This document shows, one piece after another, positions 8,578 through 16,626 of a stretch of 31,504 nt of DNA. The number at the start of each line of letters is the position of its first letter. Position 1 is the first letter of the stretch. The notes beneath the pieces are model-generated. The model was not told the origin of the DNA, did not search any database, and worked only from the letters and a program-made list of their open reading frames with translations. This DNA comes from Coprococcus sp. (GTDB taxonomy: Bacteria > Bacillota > Clostridia > Lachnospirales > Lachnospiraceae). The position numbers and the translations under genes were made by a program. The stretch is taken from NCBI GenBank assembly GCA_016297325.1, contig JAEDGW010000019.1:1-31504 (forward strand). Reading direction: 5' to 3'.

Positions 8578-8636
8578 TTGTACCATCTATCTGTTTTTTT
8601 GCCATCAGCTCACGGCAATGTTCGTCGATTTAACCT

Positions 8637-10004
8637 CTATGATCGTTCATCTTCCCTGTATTTGTCGAATGTAACCGAGATATCTGTTCCCTTTCCAGGT
8701 TCACTCTCCATATCAAGCTTCGCATTGTTGCGGACAACTATATGCTTTACTATGGCAAGGCCAAGACCAGTGCCTCCGGTTGATTTGGATCTGCTCTTGT
8801 CCACCCTGTAAAAACGCTCGAAGATCCTCTCCTGGTGCTCCTTAGGAATTCCTATACCTGTATCCTTCACCCTGAGAACAACCTTGTCATCCACAGTTTT
8901 TACTGATACATCAACTTTTCCGTTCTTGTTGTTGTATCTGATGGCGTTGTCCGTGAGGTTATATACAAGCTCCTCCATCATCATCTTATTCGCATATATA
9001 TAACCATGGCTTCCATCGTAGCTGAGTGCCACGTTGTTCTTCTCCGCATTTATCGCCAGCATGTCCGTGGCAGTTCTTGCTATGACCGCAAGATCTATCT
9101 TCTCCATCACAGGAGCGTCCTCCGACACATCAAGCTCAGACAGTCTGATTATGTCGTTGATGAGCGTGAGCAGACGGTTTGAATTCTTGTGTATCTCAGT
9201 TGCAAAATGATGCACATCCGCCTCAGTTGCCATTCCAGTCTCTATGAGCTCTGAATAACCTGATATGGATGTGAGCGGAGTCTTCAGCTCATGGGATACA
9301 TTTGCTGTGAACTCCTGGCGCATCTGTGAGCTCTTGACTATATCCGCATGCTGCTTCTGTATCATGTCGATGAACGGTCGCATCTCCTTGTAAGCAACTA
9401 TGTGCGTGTCATCATCCAGACTGTTCGCCATCTGCTCGATAGGCTTCAAAATATTCCTTGTAAGATAATGTGTGACTATGATCGTCACAAAAACCAGAAG
9501 TGCCATAACTATCAGCATGACCGGCACTGCTGCAAGGAACATACTGATAACGTTATTGGACTCCCTTGCTATTCTGAGCACCCTTCCGGACTTAAGCAAT
9601 ATCGCATAGTAATACGTGCTCTTGTTAAGAGTAGCCGACTTTCTTATGACATGGCCATCGCCATGTTCAAATGCATCTGCTATCTCCGGTCTGTCGAGAT
9701 GATTCTGCATGGACGTCTCATCAGCCTGATTATCGTACAGTACACTTCCATCAGGTGCGATCAGTGTAAGTCTCAGATCGTCAGAGTCCACACTAGCATA
9801 TACACTTGTGTCATCACCGTCAAAGTCTCCGGTATTCTTAAGAACTTCTGCATAGCCCTTCAGATCTCTTATGATCTCAGCCTTGTACACCTCATAGAAT
9901 ATGAAAGTGGACAAAACCATGGTCACAGCTATCGCCACCAGCGAAAATGTGATGAACTCCAAGTTGATAACCTTTCTCAGTCTTCTGTCGTCTCTCTTAC
10001 CCAT
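8637..10004 (-). CDS. phoR: Phosphate-responsive sensor histidine kinase PhoR
   Basis: The 455-residue membrane kinase has a first transmembrane segment (about 15-37), an extracytoplasmic region of about 110 residues, a second transmembrane segment (about 152-178), a HAMP-like linker, and a HisKA domain with the phospho-acceptor His238 in VSHELKTPLTS. A HATPase domain follows with N349/N353 (NLTDNAIRYN), DTGIGIP near 381 and GGTGLGLAIV near 410. It should phosphorylate the PhoB encoded just upstream. Its start is 3 nt after the phoB stop, and its GGAG lies over the end of phoB, which indicates translational coupling. Assignment to PhoR rather than another OmpR-partner kinase rests on the phosphate-gene context. 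Confidence 0.88.
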   Translation of the reverse strand: MGKRDDRRLRKVINLEFITFSLVAIAVTMVLSTFIFYEVYKAEIIRDLKGYAEVLKNTGDFDGDDTSVYASVDSDDLRLTLIAPDGSVLYDNQADETSMQNHLDRPEIADAFEHGDGHVIRKSATLNKSTYYYAILLKSGRVLRIARESNNVISMFLAAVPVMLIVMALLVFVTIIVTHYLTRNILKPIEQMANSLDDDTHIVAYKEMRPFIDMIQKQHADIVKSSQMRQEFTANVSHELKTPLTSISGYSELIETGMATEADVHHFATEIHKNSNRLLTLINDIIRLSELDVSEDAPVMEKIDLAVIARTATDMLAINAEKNNVALSYDGSHGYIYANKMMMEELVYNLTDNAIRYNNKNGKVDVSVKTVDDKVVLRVKDTGIGIPKEHQERIFERFYRVDKSRSKSTGGTGLGLAIVKHIVVRNNAKLDMESEPGKGTDISVTFDKYREDERS

Positions 10005-10007
10005 ACG

Positions 10008-10682
10008 CTACTCCATCTTATATCCTACATTTCTAACTGTCTTTATCATATTGCCGGCTTCGCCGAGTTTCTGTCTCAGGGTCTTGATATGCATATCAAG
10101 AGTTCTGGACTCACCCTCGTAGTCCGTTCCCCACACATCTGACATGATAGTGTCTCTGTGAAGAACTATTCCGGCATTTACCATGAGGAGCTTTAAAAGC
10201 TCAAACTCCTTAAATGTCAGTTCACACAATTCGCCAGCCACATGGACCTCACGTCTCTCTGAATCAAGGGTTATGTCGCCAAGAACCAGCTGCTTGTCAT
10301 CCTGAAGTGCCCTGCTTCGTCTGAGCAGCGCCTTGACTCTTGATATGAGTTCCATCACGCCAAATGGCTTGGTGAGATAATCGTCAGCTCCTATATCAAG
10401 ACCTTTAACCTTGTCAAGTTCTGTCGTCTTGGCTGTGACAAGAATGATAGGAACTCTGACCGTGTCAGGTCTGCTTCTGAGCTTCTTCACGATATCAAGC
10501 CCGTCCATATCCGGAAGCATGATGTCTAAAAGCACAAGATCAGGCACCTTCTCCGCTGTTCTGGAAAAGAATGATTTCGCATTCTCAAACTCCTCCACCG
10601 CATAGCCGCTGTTCTTCAGAGCAAACATCTCTATCTCTCTGATATTCTTATCATCCTCTACTATATAAATGTGTACTGCCAT
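10008..10682 (-). CDS. phoB: PhoB/PhoP-type response regulator
   Basis: The 224-residue OmpR-family regulator has a receiver domain with acidic pocket Asp10/Asp11, phospho-acceptor Asp53 (LLDIMLPDMDG), Thr83 and Lys105. A winged-helix DNA-binding domain spans about 130-224, ending KTVRNVGYKME. It is expected to bind the 11-bp TTTACA direct repeats found at four sites in this window. A clear AAAGGAG precedes the ATG. It lies 106 nt after nptA; I see no PHO box directly before phoB, so expression may come by read-through from nptA or from a weak local promoter. PhoB and PhoP naming is interchangeable here. Confidence 0.9.
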   Translation of the reverse strand: MAVHIYIVEDDKNIREIEMFALKNSGYAVEEFENAKSFFSRTAEKVPDLVLLDIMLPDMDGLDIVKKLRSRPDTVRVPIILVTAKTTELDKVKGLDIGADDYLTKPFGVMELISRVKALLRRSRALQDDKQLVLGDITLDSERREVHVAGELCELTFKEFELLKLLMVNAGIVLHRDTIMSDVWGTDYEGESRTLDMHIKTLRQKLGEAGNMIKTVRNVGYKME

Positions 10683-10788
10683 TTATTTTCTCCTTTCCCA
10701 TAAGTGCCGGCCTGTCATGCACCCCTGTTTATGATAAAATTAATATTTACTTCTTAAATTCTATAGCCCTGCGTAAATTTGTACATCA

Positions 10789-12561
10789 CTATTTCAATTT
10801 GTACATCTCTCTGTAATAAGTGTACATGCTCTGGAAATCTATATTCGTATCCTTCTTCATATTGTCCAGATACTCATGTGTATCAAAATTGTCGGACTTA
10901 AGCTGCAGCATGGCTACAGCAACATTTGAACAGTGATCTGCAACCCTCTCATAATTGTTGATGAGGTTCTCCAGGGAAATTCCCAGTTCAATAGTACATT
11001 TTCCCTTCTGAAGCCTCTTGATATGCTGCTTCTTGACAACGCTGTTCAGTTCGTTTATAGCCTCCTCAAGCGGCTCGACATGGGACGCCTCCTGCAGATC
11101 CTCTTTCTCATATGCGTCAACTGTCATATCGACTATCTTCTGGACAGCATCTTTATATACACCAAGTTCCGACTTTGCCTTGTCCGAGAAAGCAGATCCT
11201 TCTGTATTCATCTTCTTGCATATGTCGGCAATGGTTATGGCATGATCTGACATCCTCTCCAGATCACCTATAACATGAAGGCCTATGGACACCTTCTGGC
11301 TGTCCTCATGCGACAGCTCCTTGCTGCTGAGTTTGACCATGTATGATCCAACCTCATCCTCGTAGGTGTCTATGATTCCCTCAAGATCCTCTACCTTATC
11401 TCTGACTGTCTCATCATAATTATCCACCAGTGACAGTGCCATATCAACACTGTTCTTTGAAAGCTGTGCCATATATTTCACTACATCAATGCAGTGTCCC
11501 ACTGCAAACGCCGGCTTCTCAAGGAATCTCACATCCAGACGCTTGAGCATCTCAAGCTCTGCAGGTGTATCCTTCTCTGTCTCTTCCTTATCCCTGACAG
11601 TGAGCGTGGCAAGCTTCTCCAATCCACCAGAAAACGGCAGCAACAGAAGGGTCGCAGCTATGTTGAACACACTGTGTACAACCGCTATACCAGCAGCATT
11701 TGCTGAATCATTCAGGAACTGGAAATGGACAAATGAATTGACAGTGTAGAACACTACCATAAAAACCACAGTTCCTATAATATTGAAATACAGATGCACA
11801 AATGCAGCTCTCTTGGCATTCTTCTTTGTTCCTATACAGGATATAAGTGCCGTCACACAGGTTCCTATATTCTGACCCATGATGATAGGAATTGCTGTAC
11901 CAAATGATACAGCTCCAGTTGCACATAACGCCTGAAGTATACCTACTGACGCAGATGAGCTCTGTATGATCGCTGTTATCAGCATTCCTACAAGCATTCC
12001 AAGGAATGGGTTAGAAAACATCGTAAGTATGTTTGTAAATTCCGGTACTTCCTTAAGTGGGGCAACCGCACCACTCATCATCTCCATACCAAACATGAGC
12101 ACCGTAAAGCCAAGAAGAATAGATCCTATATCGTGCTTCTTCTCAGATTTGGTGAACATGAGAAATATTATTCCTATTACTGCGAGTATAGGTGAAAAGG
12201 ATGAGGGTTTCAACATATTAATAAATATATTGTCGCTCTGGATTCCGGTAAGACTGAGTATCCATGAAGTGACTGTCGTACCGATATTCGCACCCATGAT
12301 GATGCCCACAGCCTGTCTCAGCTTCATGATACCTGAGTTTACAAGTCCGACAACCATGACCGTGGTCGCCGACGACGACTGTATAACGCCAGTAACAGCC
12401 GCACCCAGCAGAACTCCTCTTATCGGTGTCGAAGTGAGCTTCTCAAGAATTTTTTCCAGCTTACCTCCTGCCGTCTTGGCAAGTCCGTCTCCCATGACAT
12501 TCATTCCATACAGGAACATGGCAAGCCCCCCAAAAAGGGATAACACATTAAAAATATCCAT
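10789..12561 (-). CDS. nptA: Na+/phosphate symporter with C-terminal PhoU-like domain (first copy)
   Basis: Starting at the ATG at 12561 (9 nt after AAGGAG; the ATG at 12597 has no ribosome binding site) the protein has 590 residues. The membrane part holds the two inverted Na_Pi_cotrans repeats, each marked by the signature QSSSA (61-67 and 200-205). About 8-10 transmembrane segments extend to about residue 320. The last 240 residues form a PhoU-like helical bundle (GDLERMSDHAITIADICKK, then YERVADHCSNVA). Such fused proteins are sodium-driven phosphate importers whose cytoplasmic PhoU part may gate transport. It has its own PHO-box promoter (12706-12776). Confidence 0.9.
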   Translation of the reverse strand: MDIFNVLSLFGGLAMFLYGMNVMGDGLAKTAGGKLEKILEKLTSTPIRGVLLGAAVTGVIQSSSATTVMVVGLVNSGIMKLRQAVGIIMGANIGTTVTSWILSLTGIQSDNIFINMLKPSSFSPILAVIGIIFLMFTKSEKKHDIGSILLGFTVLMFGMEMMSGAVAPLKEVPEFTNILTMFSNPFLGMLVGMLITAIIQSSSASVGILQALCATGAVSFGTAIPIIMGQNIGTCVTALISCIGTKKNAKRAAFVHLYFNIIGTVVFMVVFYTVNSFVHFQFLNDSANAAGIAVVHSVFNIAATLLLLPFSGGLEKLATLTVRDKEETEKDTPAELEMLKRLDVRFLEKPAFAVGHCIDVVKYMAQLSKNSVDMALSLVDNYDETVRDKVEDLEGIIDTYEDEVGSYMVKLSSKELSHEDSQKVSIGLHVIGDLERMSDHAITIADICKKMNTEGSAFSDKAKSELGVYKDAVQKIVDMTVDAYEKEDLQEASHVEPLEEAINELNSVVKKQHIKRLQKGKCTIELGISLENLINNYERVADHCSNVAVAMLQLKSDNFDTHEYLDNMKKDTNIDFQSMYTYYREMYKLK

Positions 12562-12670
12562 ATCTTTTGTCTCCTTATTACATTCCGGACTTATCACATA
12601 TGGATCTCTGCATTTTCATGCAGCCCCATGTTATGCTCCGGTTACTTCTGCATAAGGACTTGTATACACA

Positions 12671-12721
12671 ATATCCCTTTTACAGCGTCTGTTTTATCAG
12701 AGTCTATTGTAAAAGGGATAT
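12671..12721. repeat. Perfect 14-bp inverted repeat around the nptA promoter core
   Basis: ATATCCCTTTTACA at 12671-12684 is repeated as its exact complement at 12708-12721, with a 23-nt centre. The right arm covers most of the -10 hexamer and the last PHO repeat. Because the predicted start lies between the arms, both arms cannot be in the nptA transcript started there, so a DNA-level role is more likely than an RNA hairpin. Confidence 0.7.
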
Positions 12722-12776
12722 GTAAAATACGTGACAGGCGTATGTAAAATCTGTGTAAATTTAAAATCTGTGTAAA
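12706..12776 (-). promoter_or_regulatory. PHO box and promoter of nptA
   Basis: Reading the minus strand, four 11-bp units follow head to tail: TTTACACAGAT (12749-12759), TTTACATACGC, CTGTCACGTAT and TTTACATATCC (ending 12716). A further TTTACACAGAT copy lies at 12766-12776. The -10 TACAAT is at 12706-12711. The 11-bp phasing is that of PhoB/PhoP operators, so PhoB activation is inferred. The predicted leader is about 135 nt. Confidence 0.75.
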
Positions 12777-12830
12777 ATTCCAGCAAATTTCCGTTTAATA
12801 TTTTCTGTAATTTGAAGACTTTTTCTTCAG

Positions 12831-13091
12831 TTATCTCCTGCCCAGAGGCTCATTTATGAGCAGATATACCGCACTTCCAAGCATTCCTACCAGGAACATG
12901 CCGTAACCGCCACATATGAATATCAGCTTTGCAAATGAAACCGCTCCAAGTGCAGGGATCATGTGAAGAAGTATCGCTATAACACATCCTGCAAGTCCGC
13001 ATACTACCATGCTGACCGCTATGAAAAGCTTCATATTACCTATACCTGTTCTGTGTGACAGTTCATTTATCTTTGTACATACCCACTTCAT
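12831..13091 (-). CDS. Small two-helix membrane protein in the Pho locus
   Basis: This 86-residue protein is not recognised. After a charged N-terminus it shows two hydrophobic segments, about 20-43 and 52-78, joined by a short loop and ending in a polar tail (NEPLGRR). The ATG at 13091 lies 6 nt after AGAGGTG; a GTG at 13100 overlaps that site and is less likely. It sits 82 nt after phoU and before the nptA promoter, so it is probably the last gene of the pst-phoU transcript. The position suggests a role with the transporter or PhoU, but nothing in the sequence proves that. Confidence 0.65.
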   Translation of the reverse strand: MKWVCTKINELSHRTGIGNMKLFIAVSMVVCGLAGCVIAILLHMIPALGAVSFAKLIFICGGYGMFLVGMLGSAVYLLINEPLGRR

Positions 13092-13173
13092 AGAAATCAC
13101 CTCTTTTCATCTAAATTACTCTATGTAGGATACTTCTAATCTGTTACATATAAATTGGCTCTATATCATTGAA

Positions 13174-13818
13174 TCAATCAACGTGCTCCCCTGTTATTGA
13201 GAAGAGAACCCACTCTGATATATTCGTTGCGTGATCGCCAATCCTCTCAAGATACTTGGCAACCATGAGAAGATCACATGCCTGCTCTCCGTCGTCCGGA
13301 TTCTCATGTATCAGTGTGATGAGCTCATTCTTGACCTTGTCAAAGAGGTCATCGACGATATCATCGTGCTCTATTACACTCTTTGCTTTCTTCTCGTCTG
13401 CATTGACATAGGCCTCTATACTTGACACCAGCATGACGATGGTCTCTTTTGCCATCTGCTGAATATGCTCAAGCTTCTTTATATAAGGTGTGCCAGCCAT
13501 GCACAGCGTGAGCTCAGATATATCTGAGGCGTGATCTCCAATCCTCTCCATATCTGTTATCATCTTGAGCGCTGCCGATATATTTCTCATGTCCCCGGCA
13601 ACCGGCTGCTGGGTAAGGAACAGTTTGAGGCACAGATTCTCGATCTCTCTCTCCTGATGATCGATGGCATCATCCGCCCCGATCGCCTTCTTTGCGAGCT
13701 CTGTGTCCTGAGCCACGAGAGCTTTGATCGCTGTCTCGATTGCCTGCTCGATCATAGTTCCCATCTCTATCATCTCTGCATGGAGCTTTCTAAGCTGCAT
13801 CTCATATTTGTCTCTCAT
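13174..13818 (-). CDS. phoU: Phosphate signalling protein PhoU
   Basis: The 214-residue, all-helical protein has the two PhoU repeats, each with its conserved metal-binding stretch: MITDMERIGDHASDISE near 86-102 and LERIGDHATNISEW near the C-terminus. PhoU links the PstSCAB transporter to PhoR, keeping the kinase off when phosphate is plentiful. The true start is the ATG at 13818, preceded by AGGAGG at 6 nt; the open frame continues upstream only because it overlaps pstB. It begins 10 nt after the pstB stop, the usual pstB-phoU arrangement. Confidence 0.95.
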   Translation of the reverse strand: MRDKYEMQLRKLHAEMIEMGTMIEQAIETAIKALVAQDTELAKKAIGADDAIDHQEREIENLCLKLFLTQQPVAGDMRNISAALKMITDMERIGDHASDISELTLCMAGTPYIKKLEHIQQMAKETIVMLVSSIEAYVNADEKKAKSVIEHDDIVDDLFDKVKNELITLIHENPDDGEQACDLLMVAKYLERIGDHATNISEWVLFSITGEHVD

Positions 13819-13828
13819 CGTGTCCCTC

Positions 13829-14587
13829 CTAACCAAATCTACCTGTGATATAATCTTCTGTACGCTTATCAGCCGGCTTGCTGAACATCTTCTCTGTCTC
13901 TGTGTACTCAACAACCTCTCCAAGGAGGAAAAATGCTGTGTTGTCTGCAACTCGAGTTGCCTGCTGCATATTGTGCGTAACCATGATGATCGTGTAGTTG
14001 TCCTTCAGTTCAAGGACAAGATCCTCTATCTTGGATGTGGATATAGGATCAAGTGCCGATGTAGGCTCATCCATGAGAAGTACCTCCGGCTCTACCGCAA
14101 GTGCTCTGGCTATGCAGAGTCTCTGCTGCTGTCCACCGGAAAGTCCAAGTGCCGACTTCTTCAGTCTGTCCTTGAGCTCATCCCAGATAGCTGCCTGTCT
14201 GAGTGATCTCTCAACTATCTCATCAAGCTTTGCACGATTTCTTATACCATGGGTCCTCGGACCATATGCTATGTTGTCGTACACACTCATCGGAAATGGA
14301 TTTGGCTGCTGGAATACCATGCCCACTCGCTTTCTGAGAAGGTTGATATCCATGCCACTGTATATATCCTCTCCATCAAGTCTCACATCGCCTGTTATCT
14401 TGCAGCCCTCTACCAGATCATTCATTCTATTGAGTGACTTGAGGAATGTTGACTTACCACAACCTGACGGTCCGATAAATGCTGTAACCTCATTTGCCGG
14501 AATGTCCATATCTATACCTTTGAGGGCGTGGAACTTTCCGTAGTAGAGGTTGAGATCTTTAACGCTGAACTTAACGTTACTATTCAT
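13829..14587 (-). CDS. pstB: Phosphate ABC transporter ATP-binding protein PstB
   Basis: The 252-residue ATPase has Walker A GPSGCGKST (39-47), the Q-loop VFQQPNPFPM (91-100), the signature LSGGQQQR (149-156), Walker B VLLMDEP (169-175) and the H-loop VTHNMQQ. Length and motifs match PstB closely. It powers phosphate import through PstC/PstA. GGAG lies 9 nt before the ATG. It is separated from pstA by a 175-nt spacer carrying a hairpin, unlike the tight junctions elsewhere in the operon. Confidence 0.97.
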   Translation of the reverse strand: MNSNVKFSVKDLNLYYGKFHALKGIDMDIPANEVTAFIGPSGCGKSTFLKSLNRMNDLVEGCKITGDVRLDGEDIYSGMDINLLRKRVGMVFQQPNPFPMSVYDNIAYGPRTHGIRNRAKLDEIVERSLRQAAIWDELKDRLKKSALGLSGGQQQRLCIARALAVEPEVLLMDEPTSALDPISTSKIEDLVLELKDNYTIIMVTHNMQQATRVADNTAFFLLGEVVEYTETEKMFSKPADKRTEDYITGRFG

Positions 14588-14689
14588 CTATTTTTCTCCA
14601 TTCTTAACATCAAGTGCGAATCGTTACATCATGCATATTGTTATGATGACTTTCCTTCACATCGCACCTTAATATTTTCTTTTCTAATT

Positions 14690-14711
14690 GCAGAAGCTTA
14701 TGCGCTTCTGC
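14690..14711. repeat. Stem-loop in the pstA-pstB spacer
   Basis: An 8-bp GC-containing stem (14690-14697 with 14704-14711) and a 6-nt loop. No T tract follows on the minus strand, so it is more likely an RNA stability or processing element than a terminator. No separate gene is seen in the 175-nt spacer. Confidence 0.45.
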
Positions 14712-14762
14712 CGGATATTGAAAGCACATACCAAAGCTTTGATGCCAAAGCCCTGACACATG

Positions 14763-15767
14763 TTAATTTGCTTTATCTGCGGCAACCTTGCCAGCGATCT
14801 TGTCTGATGCAAAATTGATGAGCACCACAAGTACAAGAAGCACTACGGCTGTTGCATAACCCTGATCTGTGTGAAGTCCCTCTTTTGAGAGAAGGTACAT
14901 ATGAACCGCCAGGGTTCTTGTAGAATCTGTAAGGCTTGTTGCCATCTTTGCAACCGATCCTGCTGTATATATAAGTGCTGCAGTCTCTCCCACGATACGT
15001 CCCGTTGCAAGTATGATTCCTGACAGGATTCCTGGAACTGCACTCGGAAGTACCACCTTGAATACGGTTCTGAGTCTGCCGGCTCCAAGTCCGAAGCTTC
15101 CCTCTCTGTATGACTTTGGCACTGCCATAAGGGCCTCCTCTGTGGTTCTCATGATGACTGGAAGCACCATGATCGACAGTGTGAGGGCACCTGATATAAG
15201 TGATAATCTGAGACCACATGCATTTGTGAAGAACAGCATTCCGAAAAGTCCATATACTATGGAAGGGATTCCGGTAAGTGTCTCTGCAGTGATCCTGACT
15301 ACGCCAACCAGCTTATTGCCAGTCTTCGCATACTCTACAAGATATATCGCGGCAAATATTCCTATCGGTCCGGCTATCAGAAGTGATAGCAACGTCATGT
15401 AGACCGTATTTATAAGCGCCGGCACCAGTGAACAGTTATCCGATGTGTACTCCCAGCTGAATATATCAGCGTTCAGATTTGGGATTCCCTTCACAAGCAC
15501 ATATACAAGGAGGAAACCGATTGACAGCACTGTTATGAGTGTTGCCAGGTGTACCAGAATGAACAGTATGAGCGATCCCGGTTTTTTCTTGTACTCGGCC
15601 AGCTTCTCTGACCAGCTTCTCTTGTTTATCGCCTCTATCTTATCCACATCAACATTGGATGCCGGATCATCCTCAGGCGCAATTTTCTTTGTACTTATTA
15701 TTGTATTTTTTGATCTGTCGTCTCCGCATGAGACAACAGTCTTTATTCCTTCTACACTCTCTGCCAT
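14763..15767 (-). CDS. pstA: Phosphate ABC transporter permease PstA
   Basis: The 334-residue inner-membrane permease has a cytoplasmic N-terminal tail of about 65 charged residues, then six hydrophobic segments. The ABC permease EAA loop (EALMAVPKSYREGSFGLGAG) lies between membrane segments, and IGIFAAIYLVEYA is typical of PstA. The tail is longer than usual for PstA and its role is unknown. Start and stop codons abut: the ATG at 15767 directly follows the pstC stop, so the two permeases are translationally coupled and should form the PstCA channel. Confidence 0.95.
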   Translation of the reverse strand: MAESVEGIKTVVSCGDDRSKNTIISTKKIAPEDDPASNVDVDKIEAINKRSWSEKLAEYKKKPGSLILFILVHLATLITVLSIGFLLVYVLVKGIPNLNADIFSWEYTSDNCSLVPALINTVYMTLLSLLIAGPIGIFAAIYLVEYAKTGNKLVGVVRITAETLTGIPSIVYGLFGMLFFTNACGLRLSLISGALTLSIMVLPVIMRTTEEALMAVPKSYREGSFGLGAGRLRTVFKVVLPSAVPGILSGIILATGRIVGETAALIYTAGSVAKMATSLTDSTRTLAVHMYLLSKEGLHTDQGYATAVVLLVLVVLINFASDKIAGKVAADKAN

Positions 15768-16619
15768 CTATGCCACCGTCTTTCTCTTTATGATGGAGAA
15801 CAGGAGGTTGATAATGAGTATGAACACGAACAGAACAACGCCCGTGGCTATAAGTGCCTGTCTGTGAAGATCTGTCGCATATCCCATCTCCATTACGATA
15901 TTTGTAGTAAGTGTTCTGACACCTCTTAAAATTCCGTCAGGCATATGAACCTGATTTCCTGCTACCATGATAACCGCCATGGTCTCGCCAACTGCACGGC
16001 CCACACCCAGGATGACTGCCGCCATAACTCCTGACTTTGCTGCAGGAACAACTGTCTTGAACACGCTTCTCTCATGTGTTGCTCCAAGTGCCAAAGCTCC
16101 CTGATAATATTTGTCAGGCACCGCTCTGATAGATGTCTCAGACACACTGATGATCGTTGGAAGTATCATCATACCGAGAAGCACCGAAGCTGTGAGCATT
16201 GTGTTACCATTTACCCCAAATATGCTTCTGACCATTGGTACCAGTACACACATTCCGAAGAAACCGTATACAACCGATGGTATTCCTGCCATAAGATTGA
16301 TAAATGGTTTTATGATCTTGTATAAATTGTCGGGGCAAAACTTTGCCAGATATATAGCTGTAAGAAGTCCTATCGGAACTCCAATTATCAGCGCACCGGC
16401 TGTCACATATATACTTCCTAATATGAAAGGAAGAATGCCGAAGTATCCATTTGTAGGCTTCCAGATCTCACCTAAGGTGAAGTTCCCGAAGCCTATCTCT
16501 TTGATGGCCGGTATTCCATTCACGAACAGGAACACACATATGAGTGCTACCGCCGCGATGGATACCAGTGCCGCTATCAGGAATACTACATGCATAACTA
16601 TTTCTTTTACTTTATGCAT
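15768..16619 (-). CDS. pstC: Phosphate ABC transporter permease PstC
   Basis: The 283-residue permease has six predicted membrane segments, a PIGLLTAIYLAKF stretch after the second, and the EAA loop with TSIRAVPDKYYQGALALGAT. It pairs with PstA to form the phosphate channel. The ATG at 16619 is 7 nt after the pstS stop and has no good ribosome binding site of its own, so coupling to pstS translation is likely. An internal ATG eight codons later also lacks a site. Confidence 0.95.
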   Translation of the reverse strand: MHKVKEIVMHVVFLIAALVSIAAVALICVFLFVNGIPAIKEIGFGNFTLGEIWKPTNGYFGILPFILGSIYVTAGALIIGVPIGLLTAIYLAKFCPDNLYKIIKPFINLMAGIPSVVYGFFGMCVLVPMVRSIFGVNGNTMLTASVLLGMMILPTIISVSETSIRAVPDKYYQGALALGATHERSVFKTVVPAAKSGVMAAVILGVGRAVGETMAVIMVAGNQVHMPDGILRGVRTLTTNIVMEMGYATDLHRQALIATGVVLFVFILIINLLFSIIKRKTVA

Positions 16620-16626
16620 AAGCTGA

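Larger units (their letters stand above)
8233..8636. other. 404-nt gene-free spacer between phoR and the ParB-BMP gene
   Basis: No convincing protein gene is seen. From right to left it holds the inverted repeat after phoR (8537-8577), a plus-strand promoter pointing at that repeat (8439-8467), a minus-strand promoter for the downstream gene (8326-8355), and a TTGAATC direct duplication close to that gene's start. Confidence 0.6.

Noticed and set aside
9348..10142. Long plus-strand frame of 264 codons opposite phoR
   Set aside because: It is the reverse of a well-supported kinase gene, has no ribosome binding site and reads as low-quality cysteine/histidine-rich sequence.
10683..10788. PHO box before phoB
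   Set aside because: Only one isolated TTTACG-like unit is seen and no 11-bp partner, so I do not call a box.
11966..12655. Plus-strand frame of 229 codons opposite nptA
   Set aside because: It mirrors the repeats of the membrane gene on the other strand and shows no domain or translation signal.
13819..13950. Longer phoU start inside pstB
   Set aside because: The extra 44 codons overlap pstB and have no ribosome binding site, while AGGAGG sits just before the ATG at 13818.
14773..15219. Minus-strand frame of 148 codons inside pstA
   Set aside because: It overlaps a complete permease in another frame; the sequence is a frame shadow.
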